Positions 33,801-43,451 of a stretch of DNA of 64,000 nucleotides are shown here, piece after piece. The stretch's first letter is position 1; every line of letters begins with the position of its first letter. A model generated the notes under the pieces. It was not told the origin of the DNA, ran no database searches, and saw only the letters and a program-made list of their open reading frames with translations. The position numbers and the translations under genes were made by a program. Source of the stretch: Acidobacteriota bacterium (GTDB taxonomy: Bacteria; Acidobacteriota; Blastocatellia; Pyrinomonadales; Pyrinomonadaceae); NCBI GenBank assembly GCA_020199775.1, contig JAIVJZ010000040.1, positions 186,001 to 250,000 of the forward strand. Direction: 5' to 3'.

Positions 33801-34837
33801 CGTTCGAGCAACACGTCGCGCAAGGCTTTGACGGCCGCGTCTATGTCGGCGGTTGACACGTCGTAATGCGTGACCATGCGGATCGACGAGCCGAAGCCGG
33901 AGGCGAGGACGCCGCGCATGTGCAGGCGCACGCAGATGTCTTCGGACGCCTGCCCGGTGTCCGCGATGTCGAAGATGACGATGTTGGTGACGACGCGTTC
34001 GGGGTCGATCTTCACGCCCGGCAGTTCGGCGACGCCTGCGGCCAGACGGCGCGCGTTCGCGTGATCCAGATGCAACAGTTTGGGCGACTCTTCGAGCGCG
34101 ACGAGTCCGGCGGCGGCGATGACGCCCGCCTGCCGCATCCCGCCGCCGAGTAGTTTGCGCCAGCGACGCGCCTCGTCTATGAACGCGCGGCTTCCCAACA
34201 ACATCGAGCCGACGGGCGCGCCGAGACCTTTCGACAGACAGAACATCACCGAGTCGCACGGGGCGGCGAGCGCGGCGACCGTCTCAGAGAGCGCGGCGGC
34301 GGCGTTGAAGATGCGCGCGCCGTCGAGGTGGACGGGGATGTCGAGCGCGTGTGCGCCCGCGCAAATCTCTCCGGTGCGCTCTCTGGTGAGGAGCGTACCG
34401 CCCGCGAGGTTGTGCGAGTTCTCAAGGGCGACGAGTCCGGTCGGCGCGACGTAGTAGGGGGCGTCGTTGGCGTGGATGGCCGCCTTGATGTCGTCCCAAT
34501 GGAGGATGCCGCTACCGTCCGCGCTCTTGACCGGGCGCGCGAGCGTGCCGGCGACGGCCGCCATCGCGGCCATCTCGTAGTTGTAGATGTGGCCGCGCTC
34601 TTCGATGACGACTTCCGCGCCCGGACGCGTGTGCAACTTGACGGCGATCTGGTTGCCCATCGAACCCGTCGGCACGAACAGCGCGGCCTCTTTGTCGAAC
34701 ACTTCGGCGGCGCGCTCCTGCAAGCGGTTGACCGTGGGGTCTTCGCCGTACACGTCGTCGCCCACTTCGGCCTCGCTCATCGCGCGCCGCATGGCGGGCG
34801 TCGGTTTCGTCACGGTGTCGCTGCGTAGATCAATCAT
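33797..34837 (-). CDS. ltaE: Low-specificity L-threonine aldolase
   Basis: PLP enzyme that cleaves threonine or allo-threonine to glycine and acetaldehyde. 346 residues beginning [19 protein letters not shown], with [30 protein letters not shown], the PLP-Asp region [10 protein letters not shown], and the Schiff-base lysine in [12 protein letters not shown]. All are standard for the beta-eliminating lyase-type aldolases. The ATG at 34837 is preferred over 34873, because the longer form would overlap the end of hemW. Confidence 0.93.
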   Translation of the reverse strand: MIDLRSDTVTKPTPAMRRAMSEAEVGDDVYGEDPTVNRLQERAAEVFDKEAALFVPTGSMGNQIAVKLHTRPGAEVVIEERGHIYNYEMAAMAAVAGTLARPVKSADGSGILHWDDIKAAIHANDAPYYVAPTGLVALENSHNLAGGTLLTRERTGEICAGAHALDIPVHLDGARIFNAAAALSETVAALAAPCDSVMFCLSKGLGAPVGSMLLGSRAFIDEARRWRKLLGGGMRQAGVIAAAGLVALEESPKLLHLDHANARRLAAGVAELPGVKIDPERVVTNIVIFDIADTGQASEDICVRLHMRGVLASGFGSSIRMVTHYDVSTADIDAAVKALRDVLLER

Positions 34838-34847
34838 AAATGGATTA

Positions 34848-36053
34848 TTAAACGAAGGCGGCGAAAACTTCATTCGAGAGCAGCACGCCGGAGCGCGTGA
34901 GACGTAGAAGGTCGCCGTCGATCCGGATCAACTCGGCTGCTTGAAAACGCGAGAGGTCGGCGGCGTATTCGCTCCGCACGTCCGTGCCGAAGCGCGCGCG
35001 GTGCTCCGTCAGGTCAACGCCGCGCATCAGGCGCAGGCCGAGGAAGAGAGCCTCCGCGCCCGCGTCGCGCGCGCTCAGTTCGTTCGTTTCGACGATTGCC
35101 GCGCCGCACGTCTCCATCAATTCGACGTAGCGCGCGGCGTCGCGTTCGTTCGACCAGCGCAGGCGCGCGCCGTCGTATGAATGCGCGGACGAGCCGAAGC
35201 CGTAGTAGGGAGCGTTCGTCCAGTATTTCAAGTTGTGGCGCGCCTCGCACCCCGGCAGGCAGAAGTTGGAAATCTCGTAATGTTCATAACCGGCGGCGCG
35301 CGTGCGTTCGATGAGCAGTTGATACATCTCCGCGGCCACGTCGGCGTCGGGTTGCGGCCAGCGACCCTGACGGAGTTGTTCTGCGAGCGGCGTGCCTTCG
35401 TGGACTTCGAGCAGGTACAGCGACAGGTGCGCGGGGCGGAGCGCGAGCGCGTCGTCCATGTTTCGCGACCACTCGGCGAGCGTCTGGCCGGGCAGCCCCG
35501 CGATGAGATCGAAACTCACGTTGTCGAACCCGGCCTCGCGCAGGACGGCGAGCGTGCGCCGCGCGTCGTCGGCCGTGTGCGTGCGACCGAGGCGGCGCAA
35601 CCCCTCGTCGTCGAATGTTTGCAGGCCGAAGCTCGCGCGGTTGACGCCGCACGCGCGAAATTTTTCGACCGACTCAAGCGTCACCGTGCCGGGGTTCATC
35701 TCCAGAGTCACTTCCGCATCCGACGCGACGCGGAAACGCTCGCCCACCGCGCGCAGGATGCGCCCGACCTGTGCGGGCGTGAGCAGCGAGGGCGTGCCGC
35801 CGCCGAAGTAGATCGTGTCAACATCGCAGACCGCATCCGTGCGCTGATCGTTCGCGCGCATGTCGCCGGTCGCCGCGTCGTGCGCGGCGGACGAGTCGGG
35901 CGTGGGCGGCAGTTTGAAAGTCGAAATCTCAGCCGTCAGGGCGGAGACGTAGCGTTCCGCGAGTTGGCCTTCGTATGCGCCGGTGGCGAAGTCGCAGTAG
36001 GAGCAACGCGAACGGCAGAAGGGGACGTGAATGTAAATTCCGGCGCGCTTCAT
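34848..36053 (-). CDS. hemW: Radical SAM heme chaperone HemW
   Basis: 401 residues. The start [13 protein letters not shown] is typical, with the [4Fe-4S] motif C13-x3-C17-x2-C20 (CRSRCSYC), then [44 protein letters not shown] and [11 protein letters not shown]. The C-terminal HemN-like domain follows. HemW proteins have the CxxxCxxC motif but usually lack the extra cysteine of coproporphyrinogen dehydrogenase HemN (CxxxCxxCxC); here the residue after CxxC is Asp-Phe, so HemW is preferred. ATG 36053 chosen; the upstream frame is unrelated sequence. Ends 10 bases before ltaE. Confidence 0.9.
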   Translation of the reverse strand: MKRAGIYIHVPFCRSRCSYCDFATGAYEGQLAERYVSALTAEISTFKLPPTPDSSAAHDAATGDMRANDQRTDAVCDVDTIYFGGGTPSLLTPAQVGRILRAVGERFRVASDAEVTLEMNPGTVTLESVEKFRACGVNRASFGLQTFDDEGLRRLGRTHTADDARRTLAVLREAGFDNVSFDLIAGLPGQTLAEWSRNMDDALALRPAHLSLYLLEVHEGTPLAEQLRQGRWPQPDADVAAEMYQLLIERTRAAGYEHYEISNFCLPGCEARHNLKYWTNAPYYGFGSSAHSYDGARLRWSNERDAARYVELMETCGAAIVETNELSARDAGAEALFLGLRLMRGVDLTEHRARFGTDVRSEYAADLSRFQAAELIRIDGDLLRLTRSGVLLSNEVFAAFV

Positions 36054-36429
36054 TTGGAAGATAAAATTATAGCACGCACTCTCGCGCAGGATACTTTGGG
36101 GCGACGTGTGCAATTGAGACACAAACAAATTTGATCAAAGTAGGGACATTACGCGTGTATTATTTTTATAATTGTGTGTACGACTTTTGTATCGGCGTCC
36201 CGGCTGAGTAGGCACGGTTGAACATGTTTTCCAACGCGTCTCCGAGTAAATCGGAAGAAAGTTTGCGTATCGATTTTTCCCGCGTCATACGGCATGAGGA
36301 TTGATGAATGACAGGTTTAGCAGAGATTTTTCGGATGAATGCGATACGGCTATTTAACACACCTCGACAGCCCGCGCATTCATTAACAAACGCAACCCCT
36401 CAACAAACAAATAGGGAGGATAGATTGCG
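36054..36429. other. AT-rich intergenic region with possible promoter
   Basis: 376 bases between hemW (-) and the Gly/Ser ORF (+), visibly AT-richer than the flanks. A TATAAT at 36167-36172 with GGGACA 18 bases upstream (36143-36148) could be a promoter reading right, giving a leader of about 250 bases before the Gly/Ser ORF. A 64-codon frame on the minus strand (36166-36360) has no SD or family match and I do not call it. Confidence 0.4.
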
Positions 36430-36679
36430 ATGATTGACGAATCAGGATCAGGTGGCGGCAGCGGCTCCGGTGGCGGTAGCGGCTCAGGCGGCAGCGGCGG
36501 CGGCAGCGGTTCAGGCGGCAGCAGCGGCGGTGGCGGCGGCAGCACGGGCGGCGGTGGTGGTTCCACTGGGCTCGGGCGGTTCCGGTGGTGGAAGCGGTTC
36601 GGGCGGCGGCAGTGGCTCCGGTGGCGGCAGCGGCCCGGGTGGCAGCGGTAGCGGTTCGGGCGGCGGCTCGGGCAGCTAA
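36430..36679 (+). CDS. Gly/Ser-repeat small protein, apparent +1 frameshift
   Basis: ATG at 36430 follows AGGGAGGA (36413-36420) at 9 bases. The ORF starts MIDESGSGGGSGSGGG and continues as almost pure Gly and Ser for about 45 codons, then loses the pattern. The Gly/Ser coding pattern resumes one base later (from about 36569) and runs to TAA at 36677-36679. Removing one G from the GGG at 36568-36570 would give one protein of about 82 residues. Without it the frame ends at 36651 with an Arg/Trp-rich tail. Sequencing error, mutation or programmed shift are all possible. A hairpin terminator follows. Function unknown. Confidence 0.55.
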
Positions 36680-36736
36680 GTAACGCCGAAACTTTCCACA
36701 CGCTAACTGCGACTAATCCTCGCACTTAAAATCGAC

Positions 36737-36767
36737 GCGGCGTTGATCTCTCAGAGATCAACGCCGC
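36737..36767 (+). terminator. Hairpin terminator after the Gly/Ser ORF
   Basis: GCGGCGTTGATCT and its inverse form a 13- to 15-bp stem with a tiny loop (36737-36751, 36753-36767), followed by TTT. It lies 57 bases after the stop and supports the Gly/Ser ORF being a transcribed unit. Confidence 0.75.
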
Positions 36768-36791
36768 TTTGCCGTGTCAGGACACATAATC

Positions 36792-36929
36792 AAGGGATGA
36801 GGGCGGAAGGATGAGGGATGAAGAAGAATTGATTCATTGATTCATCGGTTCATTGATTCAATGAAGAAATGGATCAATGGATCAATTCTTTAATTATTCA
36901 TCCCTCATCCCTCCGCCCTCATCCCTTAG
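36792..36929. repeat. Period-7 hairpin, family D (GGGATGA/GGGCGGA), copy 1, nested
   Basis: Outer arms 36792-36822 and 36897-36929 are GGGATGA/GGGCGGA units matching over about 31 bp with one mismatch. Inside, octamer units TTGATTCA (36828-36861) face ATGGATCA units (about 36869-36886), giving a second imperfect hairpin. The M19 peptidase stop (36926) is in the right arm. Confidence 0.85.
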
Positions 36930-38260
36930 TTTATCCGCCGCACGCTGCCGTCGCGGCTGATCTGCCCGCCGGAGGCACGCGCCGCGACGCGTTCGGCCTC
37001 TGCGAAGGCGCGCAGGAAATTCTCGCCGAGCACCTTGCGCACGTCGCGCTCGCTGTAGCCGCGCCGCAGAAGTTCGTAGGTGAGGTTCGGCAGTTGTGCG
37101 ATGTCTTTCATGCCTTCGGGGAGATAGGGCACGCCGTCGAAGTCCGAGCCGATGCCGACGTGATCTATCCCGGCGACCTTTGCCACGTGGTCGAAATGGT
37201 CCACGAGGACGGACAGGGGCGTCGGCGGCAGCGGGTTCGCGTCGTTGAGTTTCGTCAACTCTTCTTCGAGCCGCTTCGGATCGTTTTTGTATCGCTCGTT
37301 CAGGGCGTCGCGTTGCGGCTTGAGCCGCGCGGCGCGCGCCTCGCTCGCGTCAATCGCTTTCTGGTCGATGAAGACCGGGTAGAAGTTGATCATGACGACG
37401 CCGCCGTTCTTCGCGATGCGGCGAAGGAGATCGTCGGGGATGTTGCGCGGGCGGGCGGCCAGCGCACGCGCCGAAGAGTGTGAGGCGATGACGGGCGCGG
37501 TCGAGATGTCGAGCACGTCCGACATGGTCTTGTCCGAGACGTGCGAGATGTCGATGAGCATGCCGATGCGGTTCATCTCGCGCACGACTTCCTTACCGAA
37601 ATCCGACAGGCCGTTGTGACGTGAGGCGTCGCAGCAGGCGTCCGCCCAATCGTTCGTGTTGTTGTGCGTCAGGGTCATGTAGCGGACGCCGAGACGGTAG
37701 AAATCGCGCAGCGCCATCAGCGAATTTTCAATCGCGTGGCCGCCCTCGATGCCCATCAGCGCGGCGATCTTCTTCTGCTTCTTCGCGCGCCGGATGTCGG
37801 CCGTGGTGTAAGACATCACGAGATCGTTCGGGTATTTTTCCGCCGCGCGGTAAACCATGTCGATCAAATCCATCGCGCGCCGCGCCGCGCCGCCTCCTCT
37901 GGCGTAACTGCGATCCACGTAGACGGAAAAGAACTCCGCCGAAAGCCCGCCCTCCTTCATGCGCGCGAGGTCTGTGTGATACTTGCCGACGGACGACTGG
38001 CCGATGTCGTAGTTCTCGTCGAACATGATCGAGAGAATGTCGTTGTGCGAGTCCACGACGATTGCGGAGCGTTGCAGCTTAAGGGTCTTTTGCCAGAGCC
38101 GTTCGTCGCGCACGCGCGGCATGTCGTCGGCCGTGTGCAAGGTGTCGGTGACGGGCGCGGCCTTCGCCGTCCCTTTGCTTTGCGGGAGCGCGTCGGCGGC
38201 GCAGGCGGCGAGTAAAAGCAAGGCCACAGCGGCGCGCAAGAAAGATTTAGTCTGGTTCAT
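36926..38260 (-). CDS. Membrane dipeptidase-like (peptidase family M19), exported
   Basis: 444 residues with an N-terminal hydrophobic leader ending LLLLAACAADA, which could be a signal peptide or lipobox (LAAC). The M19 metal site is seen as VVDSHNDIL (HxD), MGIEGGHAIENS (Glu), MLIDISHVSDKTM (His) and VIASHSSARAL (His); GIGSDFDGV supplies the last Asp. These zinc enzymes cleave dipeptides, often with a C-terminal D-residue. A periplasmic or surface location is likely. It is divergent from acs; promoter regions would lie in the 250-base gap. Confidence 0.93.
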   Translation of the reverse strand: MNQTKSFLRAAVALLLLAACAADALPQSKGTAKAAPVTDTLHTADDMPRVRDERLWQKTLKLQRSAIVVDSHNDILSIMFDENYDIGQSSVGKYHTDLARMKEGGLSAEFFSVYVDRSYARGGGAARRAMDLIDMVYRAAEKYPNDLVMSYTTADIRRAKKQKKIAALMGIEGGHAIENSLMALRDFYRLGVRYMTLTHNNTNDWADACCDASRHNGLSDFGKEVVREMNRIGMLIDISHVSDKTMSDVLDISTAPVIASHSSARALAARPRNIPDDLLRRIAKNGGVVMINFYPVFIDQKAIDASEARAARLKPQRDALNERYKNDPKRLEEELTKLNDANPLPPTPLSVLVDHFDHVAKVAGIDHVGIGSDFDGVPYLPEGMKDIAQLPNLTYELLRRGYSERDVRKVLGENFLRAFAEAERVAARASGGQISRDGSVRRIN

Positions 38261-38511
38261 GATGTGCCGGCTTTTGGGTTCTCTTCGGAGATGAACAGGA
38301 TGGAGCGTACTTTACCGGAGAGACTTGCGGCAGACAAGCCGCAAGTGACGGACGACGCCGCCGCCCGCCGGGCTCGCGCCCGCGTCGCACAGTCATTGTC
38401 GCGTCGAGCGATTTTGTGATACACAAGGACGCTCACCGGAAACGCAATTTTAATTTTGCGGCGCGCGCCCCGCGTCGCCGACTTTTCCGACAGGAGATTT
38501 AAGCGCAGTTT

Positions 38512-40473
38512 ATGTCTTCCTCGACGACGAACATCGAATCGGTGCTGCACGAGGAGCGCGTCTTCCCGCCCGCCGCGAGTTTTTCCGAGGCCGCGCACAT
38601 CTCATCTCCGGCCGACTACGAACGCCTGCGCGCGGAGGCGGCCGATGCGCCCGAAGAGTTTTGGGCGCGCATGGCCGGGGAGCTTCACTGGTTCAAAAAA
38701 TGGGACACGGTGTTGAAGTGGGACGCGCCGCACGCCGAGTGGTTCGCGGGCGGCAAGACGAACGTCTCCTACAACTGTCTCGACCGTCATCTCGAAACGT
38801 GGCGGCGCAACAAGGCCGCGATCATCTGGGAGGGCGAACCCGGCGAGCAGCGCACGCTCACCTACCTGCAACTGCACCGCGAAGTGTGTCGCTTCGCGAA
38901 CGTCTTGCGTCGCATGGGCGTCCGTGAGGGCGACCGCGTCGCGCTCTACCTGCCGCTCGTGCCCGAACTCGCCATCGCCATGCTCGCCTGCGCGCGCATC
39001 GGCGCGACCCACTCGATCATCTTCGGCGGCTTCTCCGCGACGGCCATCATCGACCGCGTCAACGACGCGGGCTGCCGCGTCGTCGTCACGGCCGACGGCG
39101 GGTGGCGGCGGGGCGCGGAAGTGAAGTTGAAAGAGACGGTTGACGAGGCTTTGAAGGGTACGCCGACCGTCGAGCATTGCATCGTCGTCAGGCGCACGGG
39201 GTCGAGAGTTAACATGACGGCGGGGCGCGACCACTGGTGGCACGAGTTGGCCGAGACGGTTTCGGCCGACTGCCCGGCGGCGGAACTCGACAGCGAGCAC
39301 CCGCTCTTTATCCTCTACACGTCGGGCACGACGGGGAAGCCCAAAGGCATCCTGCACACGACGGCGGGCTACCTGCTCTGGGCGCACCTCACGACGAAGT
39401 GGGTCTTCGATCTCAAAGACGAAGACACTTACTGGTGTACGGCCGACATCGGCTGGGTGACGGGGCACAGTTACGTCGTCTACGGGCCGCTCTCGAACGG
39501 CGCGACGACCCTGATGTACGAAGGCGCGCCGAACTGGCCTGAGCCGGATCGCTTCTGGCGCATCATCGAACGCCACCGCGTCAACATTTTCTACACCGCG
39601 CCGACGGCTATCCGCGCCTTCATCAAGTGGGGCGAGCAGTGGGTCTCGAAACACGATCTGTCCAGCTTGCGGCTGCTCGGCACGGTCGGCGAGCCGATCA
39701 ACCCGGAGGCGTGGATGTGGTATCGCGAAGTGGTCGGCGGCGGGCGTTGCCCGATTGTCGATACGTGGTGGCAGACGGAGACGGGCGGCATCATGATCTC
39801 GCCGCTGCCCGGCGCGACGCCCACGAAACCCGGCTCGGCGACGAAGCCCCTGCCCGGCATCGAAGTCGATATCATGACAAAGACGGGCGAGGCGGTCACG
39901 GCGGCGGGGCAGGGCGGCTACCTCGTCATCAAACGCCCGTGGCCTTCGATGCTGCGCACGATCTGGGGAGACGACGCGCGCTACCGCGAAGCCTACTGGT
40001 CGGAAATCGACGGCGTCTATTTCGCGGGCGACGGCGCGCGGCGCGACCGCGACGGTTATTACTGGATAATGGGGCGCGTTGATGATGTTATTAATGTAAG
40101 CGGACATCGTCTGGGCACAATGGAGATCGAGAGCGCGCTCGTTTCGCACGAGGCGGTCGCCGAGGCGGCCGTCGTCGCGCGGCCGGACGAACTCAAGGGC
40201 TCGGGCATCGTGGCCTTCGTCACGCTCGAAGGCTCGCGCGAGACTTCGGACGCTTTGAAAGAGGAGTTGCGGCGTCACGTCGCCAAAGAGATCGGCGCGC
40301 TGGCGCGCCCCGACGAGATCAGGTTTACGGACGCGTTGCCGAAAACACGCTCCGGCAAGATCATGCGCCGCCTGCTGCGGGAAATCGCGTCGAGCGGCGC
40401 GGTCTCCGGCGACACGACGACGCTCGAAGATTTCTCCGTACTCGAAAAACTGCGTGCGCAAGAAGAAGAATGA
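38512..40473 (+). CDS. acs: Acetyl-coenzyme A synthetase
   Basis: AMP-forming ligase activating acetate to acetyl-CoA. 653 residues. Motifs: [31 protein letters not shown] (P-loop-like A3), [37 protein letters not shown], and [15 protein letters not shown], whose Lys is the one controlled by acetylation in known enzymes. Full length for Acs. A GGAG-type SD (CAGGAGA) lies 12 bases before the ATG. It is divergent from the M19 peptidase gene. Confidence 0.95.
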   Translation: MSSSTTNIESVLHEERVFPPAASFSEAAHISSPADYERLRAEAADAPEEFWARMAGELHWFKKWDTVLKWDAPHAEWFAGGKTNVSYNCLDRHLETWRRNKAAIIWEGEPGEQRTLTYLQLHREVCRFANVLRRMGVREGDRVALYLPLVPELAIAMLACARIGATHSIIFGGFSATAIIDRVNDAGCRVVVTADGGWRRGAEVKLKETVDEALKGTPTVEHCIVVRRTGSRVNMTAGRDHWWHELAETVSADCPAAELDSEHPLFILYTSGTTGKPKGILHTTAGYLLWAHLTTKWVFDLKDEDTYWCTADIGWVTGHSYVVYGPLSNGATTLMYEGAPNWPEPDRFWRIIERHRVNIFYTAPTAIRAFIKWGEQWVSKHDLSSLRLLGTVGEPINPEAWMWYREVVGGGRCPIVDTWWQTETGGIMISPLPGATPTKPGSATKPLPGIEVDIMTKTGEAVTAAGQGGYLVIKRPWPSMLRTIWGDDARYREAYWSEIDGVYFAGDGARRDRDGYYWIMGRVDDVINVSGHRLGTMEIESALVSHEAVAEAAVVARPDELKGSGIVAFVTLEGSRETSDALKEELRRHVAKEIGALARPDEIRFTDALPKTRSGKIMRRLLREIASSGAVSGDTTTLEDFSVLEKLRAQEEE

Positions 40474-40482
40474 AGAAAGGAG

Positions 40483-40631
40483 GTGACGGGTGACGGGCGA
40501 CGCGTGACAAGAAGAGACGAGTGAATCGCGAATCGTCAATCGTGAATAGAGAAAACCAGTCCTTATCTATTTACGATTCACGATTCACGATTCACGGCTT
40601 TTCCTGTCAACCGTCAACCGTCACCCGTCAC
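40483..40631. repeat. Nested period-7 hairpin: outer GTGACGG arms, inner family A copy 2
   Basis: Outer arms 40483-40508 (GTGACGG, GTGACGG, GCGACGC, GTGAC) and 40606-40631. Inner arms 40521-40549 (GTGAATCGCGAATCG type) and 40567-40597. The loop is GAAAACCAGTCCTTAT. Two different heptamer families are stacked in one structure. Confidence 0.88.
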
Positions 40632-40642
40632 TGGTTTCGCTT

Positions 40643-41020
40643 ATGTCTCAACACTACACGACCGACCAGCGGACGGGGCCACGTTACGTGATCAGTTTGC
40701 CGGTGCGCGCCGAGTGGGATGACGACGCGTCGGGCGAACATGTCGTCGTCGACGGCCAGACGGAGAACGTCGGGCCGACAGGCGCGCTCGTGCATCTGGA
40801 GCACTTGCCGGACGTGGGCAGCCGCGTGCAACTCGCCGTCATGCGCGAGGGCGCGCCGAAGGTGTCGGCGGTGGCCGAAGTCTTGCGCATCGAGCGCAAC
40901 CCGGCGCAACCGCTCGCCGCGCTCCAACTCATGAACGCCAGCGACGAGTGGCGCGGCCTCGTCTATGAGCCTTCCGCCCCGCACCTGCAACATTACGAAT
41001 ACGAAATTGAAGACGATTAG
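40643..41020 (+). CDS. PilZ domain protein
   Basis: 125 residues: GPRYVISLPVRAEWDD, TENVGPTGALVHLEHLPDVGSRVQLAV, and a C-terminal strand region. The order fits a PilZ domain with the RxxR/DxSxxG elements reduced (TGPRY and ENVGPTGALV), so c-di-GMP binding is possible but not certain. The only GGDEF-type gene in the window is at 51365. It sits between two heptamer hairpins, downstream of acs. Confidence 0.7.
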   Translation: MSQHYTTDQRTGPRYVISLPVRAEWDDDASGEHVVVDGQTENVGPTGALVHLEHLPDVGSRVQLAVMREGAPKVSAVAEVLRIERNPAQPLAALQLMNASDEWRGLVYEPSAPHLQHYEYEIEDD

Positions 41021-41025
41021 AGGGG

Positions 41026-41107
41026 AAACGATGAAGGCGGAACGATGAGCGATGAATGAAAGGCGACTTGCTTTAACTTCATCGTTCATCGTTCCGCCTT
41101 CATCGTT
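41026..41107. repeat. Period-7 hairpin, family B, copy 3
   Basis: Left arm 41026-41056 (CGATGAA, GGCGGAA, CGATGAG, CGATGAA) and inverted arm 41078-41107, loop about 21 bases. It fills the gap between the PilZ and transporter genes. Confidence 0.88.
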
Positions 41108-41114
41108 AAACTTT

Positions 41115-42374
41115 ATGGTTGAGCGGAAGAGCGAACACAAAAAAGAGGTGGAGGAAGTCGCGGAGACTGCGGCCGTGGCGGCGGCGGAGGCGTCGTGGCC
41201 GCAGACGCGCGTGGTGCTGCGCCTGATCTTGATCGTGCTCGGCGTGGCGATGCTCATCTGGGCGCTGTACATGCTCGAAGGCGTCATCCTTCTCTTGGTA
41301 CTCTCGATCTTTTTCGCCTACCTGATCGCGCCGCTCGTCGAACTCGTACACCGCCCCGTCAAATTTGGCGGGGGCAAACGACAGAAACGCATCCCGCGCA
41401 CGCTGGCTATCGGCGTCGTCTATCTACTCATCTTCGGCGGCCTTGGCCTCGTGGTCTATCTGCTGCTCCCGCACGTCGGCGAACAGATAACGGAGATCGG
41501 GCGGCAAGCGCCTACCTACTCGAAGACCCTCTCGGACAGCACGCAAAAGCTGGAGCGTTTCTACCAGCGTATCCCATCGCCCGCGCGCGAGTCCGTCAGG
41601 GAAACCGTCTCGGAGACCATCCACGCGGTCGGCGTGTACCTGCAAAGCACCGCCGTCACCACCGCGACTTTCGCGCTCGGCTACGCGCCGTGGCTGGTCT
41701 TGATCCCCATCCTTGCCTTCTTCCTTTTGAAAGACGCGGACAGCTTCCGGCGCACCGCCTTGCAGATGCTCCCGCGCGGGCGCATGCGCTGGCGCGGCGA
41801 CGAACTGTTTCAGGATGTCAACAGCACGCTCGCCGCCTACATCCGCGCGCAACTCATCGCGTGCCTTTTGATCGGCGTGATCTGCACCGTCGGTTTCATC
41901 CTGATCGGCGTGCCCTACGCGCTCGTGCTCGGCATACTTGCCGGGTTTCTGGAATTCATCCCGCTCGCCGGGCCGCTCGTCATCTTCGTGTTGGCCGTGG
42001 CGGTTTCGAGTTTTCACTCGCCGGGGCAGGCGCTCGGCGTCTTCATCTTCCTCGCCGTGCTGCGCATCATCCACGACTACGTGACCTATCCGCGCATCAT
42101 CGGTCAGGGCATACACCTGCACCCGCTCGCCGTCATCCTCGCCATCCTTTGCGGCGCGGAACTCGCGGGCGTCGCCGGAATATTTCTCGCCATCCCCGTC
42201 ATCGCCATCATCTCCGTCGGCTACCGCCACTGGCTCGAACACCGCGGCAAGGACGAAGGCATCGTCGCCACCCTGCTCAAACCTGACGAAGCCGCCGCGC
42301 CCGCGCCTCCCGCTCCCGACGCCACCCCCGCCGCGCCGAACACACCGCCGGCCGAATTACAGGGCGAAAGTTAG
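41115..42374 (+). CDS. AI-2E family transporter (PerM/YdiK-like)
   Basis: 419-residue membrane protein with about eight TM helices: first LRLILIVLGVAMLIWALYML, then VILLLVLSIFFAYLIAPLVELV. A periplasmic or cytoplasmic amphipathic stretch at about 130-200 leads to the family signature VPYALVLGILAGFLEFIPLAGPLVIF and GIHLHPLAVILAILCGAELAGVAGIFLAIPV. Transport of autoinducer-2 has been claimed for one member, while others act as Na/H antiporters or have no known substrate. The ATG at 41115 is used; the upstream ATG (41052) is inside the hairpin. The C-terminal tail is Ala/Pro-rich. Confidence 0.88.
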   Translation: MVERKSEHKKEVEEVAETAAVAAAEASWPQTRVVLRLILIVLGVAMLIWALYMLEGVILLLVLSIFFAYLIAPLVELVHRPVKFGGGKRQKRIPRTLAIGVVYLLIFGGLGLVVYLLLPHVGEQITEIGRQAPTYSKTLSDSTQKLERFYQRIPSPARESVRETVSETIHAVGVYLQSTAVTTATFALGYAPWLVLIPILAFFLLKDADSFRRTALQMLPRGRMRWRGDELFQDVNSTLAAYIRAQLIACLLIGVICTVGFILIGVPYALVLGILAGFLEFIPLAGPLVIFVLAVAVSSFHSPGQALGVFIFLAVLRIIHDYVTYPRIIGQGIHLHPLAVILAILCGAELAGVAGIFLAIPVIAIISVGYRHWLEHRGKDEGIVATLLKPDEAAAPAPPAPDATPAAPNTPPAELQGES

Positions 42375-42381
42375 AAGGCTG

Positions 42382-43188
42382 CTACTCTCTGTTCGCCTCA
42401 CCCCATTTGTGAGGGAAATATGCTGCGGCCTTCTTTAGAATCCCATACTCAATATCAGCTAAAGGTTCTAATTGAAAGCTATCAGACGACCAAATTGCCG
42501 AACTAGCAGGCGGATAATATTTCAGTTGTCCACCTGACTCTCCGTACCACTCAAAAATCACACCTGACTCATCGTAAGCAGCAAGTCTCCTTCCCTCATC
42601 TCCTCCCTTCTTTGTCGGGAAGTGCCAATTCAATTCGTGGGCGTTCGGCATGTTGAGGGGGAATTGATGAAGTTGGTAAACCCTTGCTTGGTTCCAAGAA
42701 AGCACCAAGTAAAAACTCTTAGTGATAGCAACTACGCCGCCCTGCTCAACACTTACTGCCTGATGCCATCTCTCCACAACTTCGATTAGCGATACTCCAA
42801 CCTTTAACGGCTTATTCCGGTAATTTGATTGATCAATGCTTTTGGTTTTTAAGTAATCCCAAAACTGTCCTGCGGAGTTTGATAATTCAAGAGAGACGCG
42901 TCCAGTTCTCTTGATTTTGTTTAGCTCGCGTCTCATTTTGCAAGACAGACCATATCTCACGTTTGGTCTGTCTTCGCTTGAGAGCAATACGTCGAAGATT
43001 GATTTACTTTCTTGTGCCTGTCCATTGAATGTTAGAGCTACCGTGCGTTCGAAGTCCCGCCAGCCCGGCAGTGTCATGCCGCCCTCTACTTGAAGCATAC
43101 CCGTCCCATCCTGATAGGTACTTAAAATGAGTCGGAGTCTCTCCACTTCCCGCTCGGTCGGCGGCCTATCAACCAATGCTTGAGACAA
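42382..43188 (-). CDS. Putative type II restriction endonuclease (PD-(D/E)xK-like)
   Basis: 268 residues. I do not recognise the specific family. E47, D66 in SIFDVLLSSED and S82-x-K84 in YGLSCKMRRELN are spaced like a PD-(D/E)xK nuclease core with Ser in place of the usual Asp/Glu. Context is the main support: it is 15 bases downstream of a small Xre-type controller gene and divergent from a D12-class adenine methylase, the classic controller-restriction-modification arrangement. It converges with the transporter gene, the stops being 7 bases apart. Less GC-rich than the core genome. Recognition sequence unknown. Confidence 0.7.
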   Translation of the reverse strand: MSQALVDRPPTEREVERLRLILSTYQDGTGMLQVEGGMTLPGWRDFERTVALTFNGQAQESKSIFDVLLSSEDRPNVRYGLSCKMRRELNKIKRTGRVSLELSNSAGQFWDYLKTKSIDQSNYRNKPLKVGVSLIEVVERWHQAVSVEQGGVVAITKSFYLVLSWNQARVYQLHQFPLNMPNAHELNWHFPTKKGGDEGRRLAAYDESGVIFEWYGESGGQLKYYPPASSAIWSSDSFQLEPLADIEYGILKKAAAYFPHKWGEANRE

Positions 43189-43203
43189 GATTACTCCTTA
43201 ATC

Positions 43204-43446
43204 CTACTCGCTAATTGTCAGTTCCAACTCGTCCTTCAATAGCTCGTCAGTTGTCACGCCAAACAACCGCGCAACATTCAGCACAAATTCTGCGGTCGGG
43301 ATTTTCTTTCCGGCCTCCAGTTCACTGATGTAGCTGTGTGAAGTAAGTCCTAATTCGTTAGCTAGCCCTTGCAAAGTCATATCATGCCGCACACGTAAGC
43401 TATGCAGCTTTTCGCCAAATCGCTCAATAGTCCGTTGGCTAGGCAT
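43204..43446 (-). CDS. Xre-type controller (C) protein of the restriction-modification system
   Basis: 80 residues that are a single helix-turn-helix domain: RVRHDMTLQGLANELGLTSH (HTH), SYISELEAGKKIPTAE, then NVARLFGVTTDELL. Size and fold match controller proteins that time nuclease expression. ATG 43446 is chosen; the frame extends to 43497, but that part overlaps the operator palindrome and no SD is seen. A -10-like TATGTC just before the ATG fits the leaderless mRNAs typical of C genes. It should bind the palindrome at 43474-43502. Confidence 0.85.
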   Translation of the reverse strand: MPSQRTIERFGEKLHSLRVRHDMTLQGLANELGLTSHSYISELEAGKKIPTAEFVLNVARLFGVTTDELLKDELELTISE

Positions 43447-43451
43447 AAATC

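Noticed and set aside
36166..36360. 64-codon minus-strand ORF in the AT-rich gap
   Set aside because: No SD, no recognisable family pattern, and the region is AT-rich so a chance frame is likely.
36354..36725. Pro-rich minus-strand ORF opposite the Gly/Ser gene
   Set aside because: Poly-Pro/Leu is the antisense translation of the Gly/Ser codons; no independent start signal.
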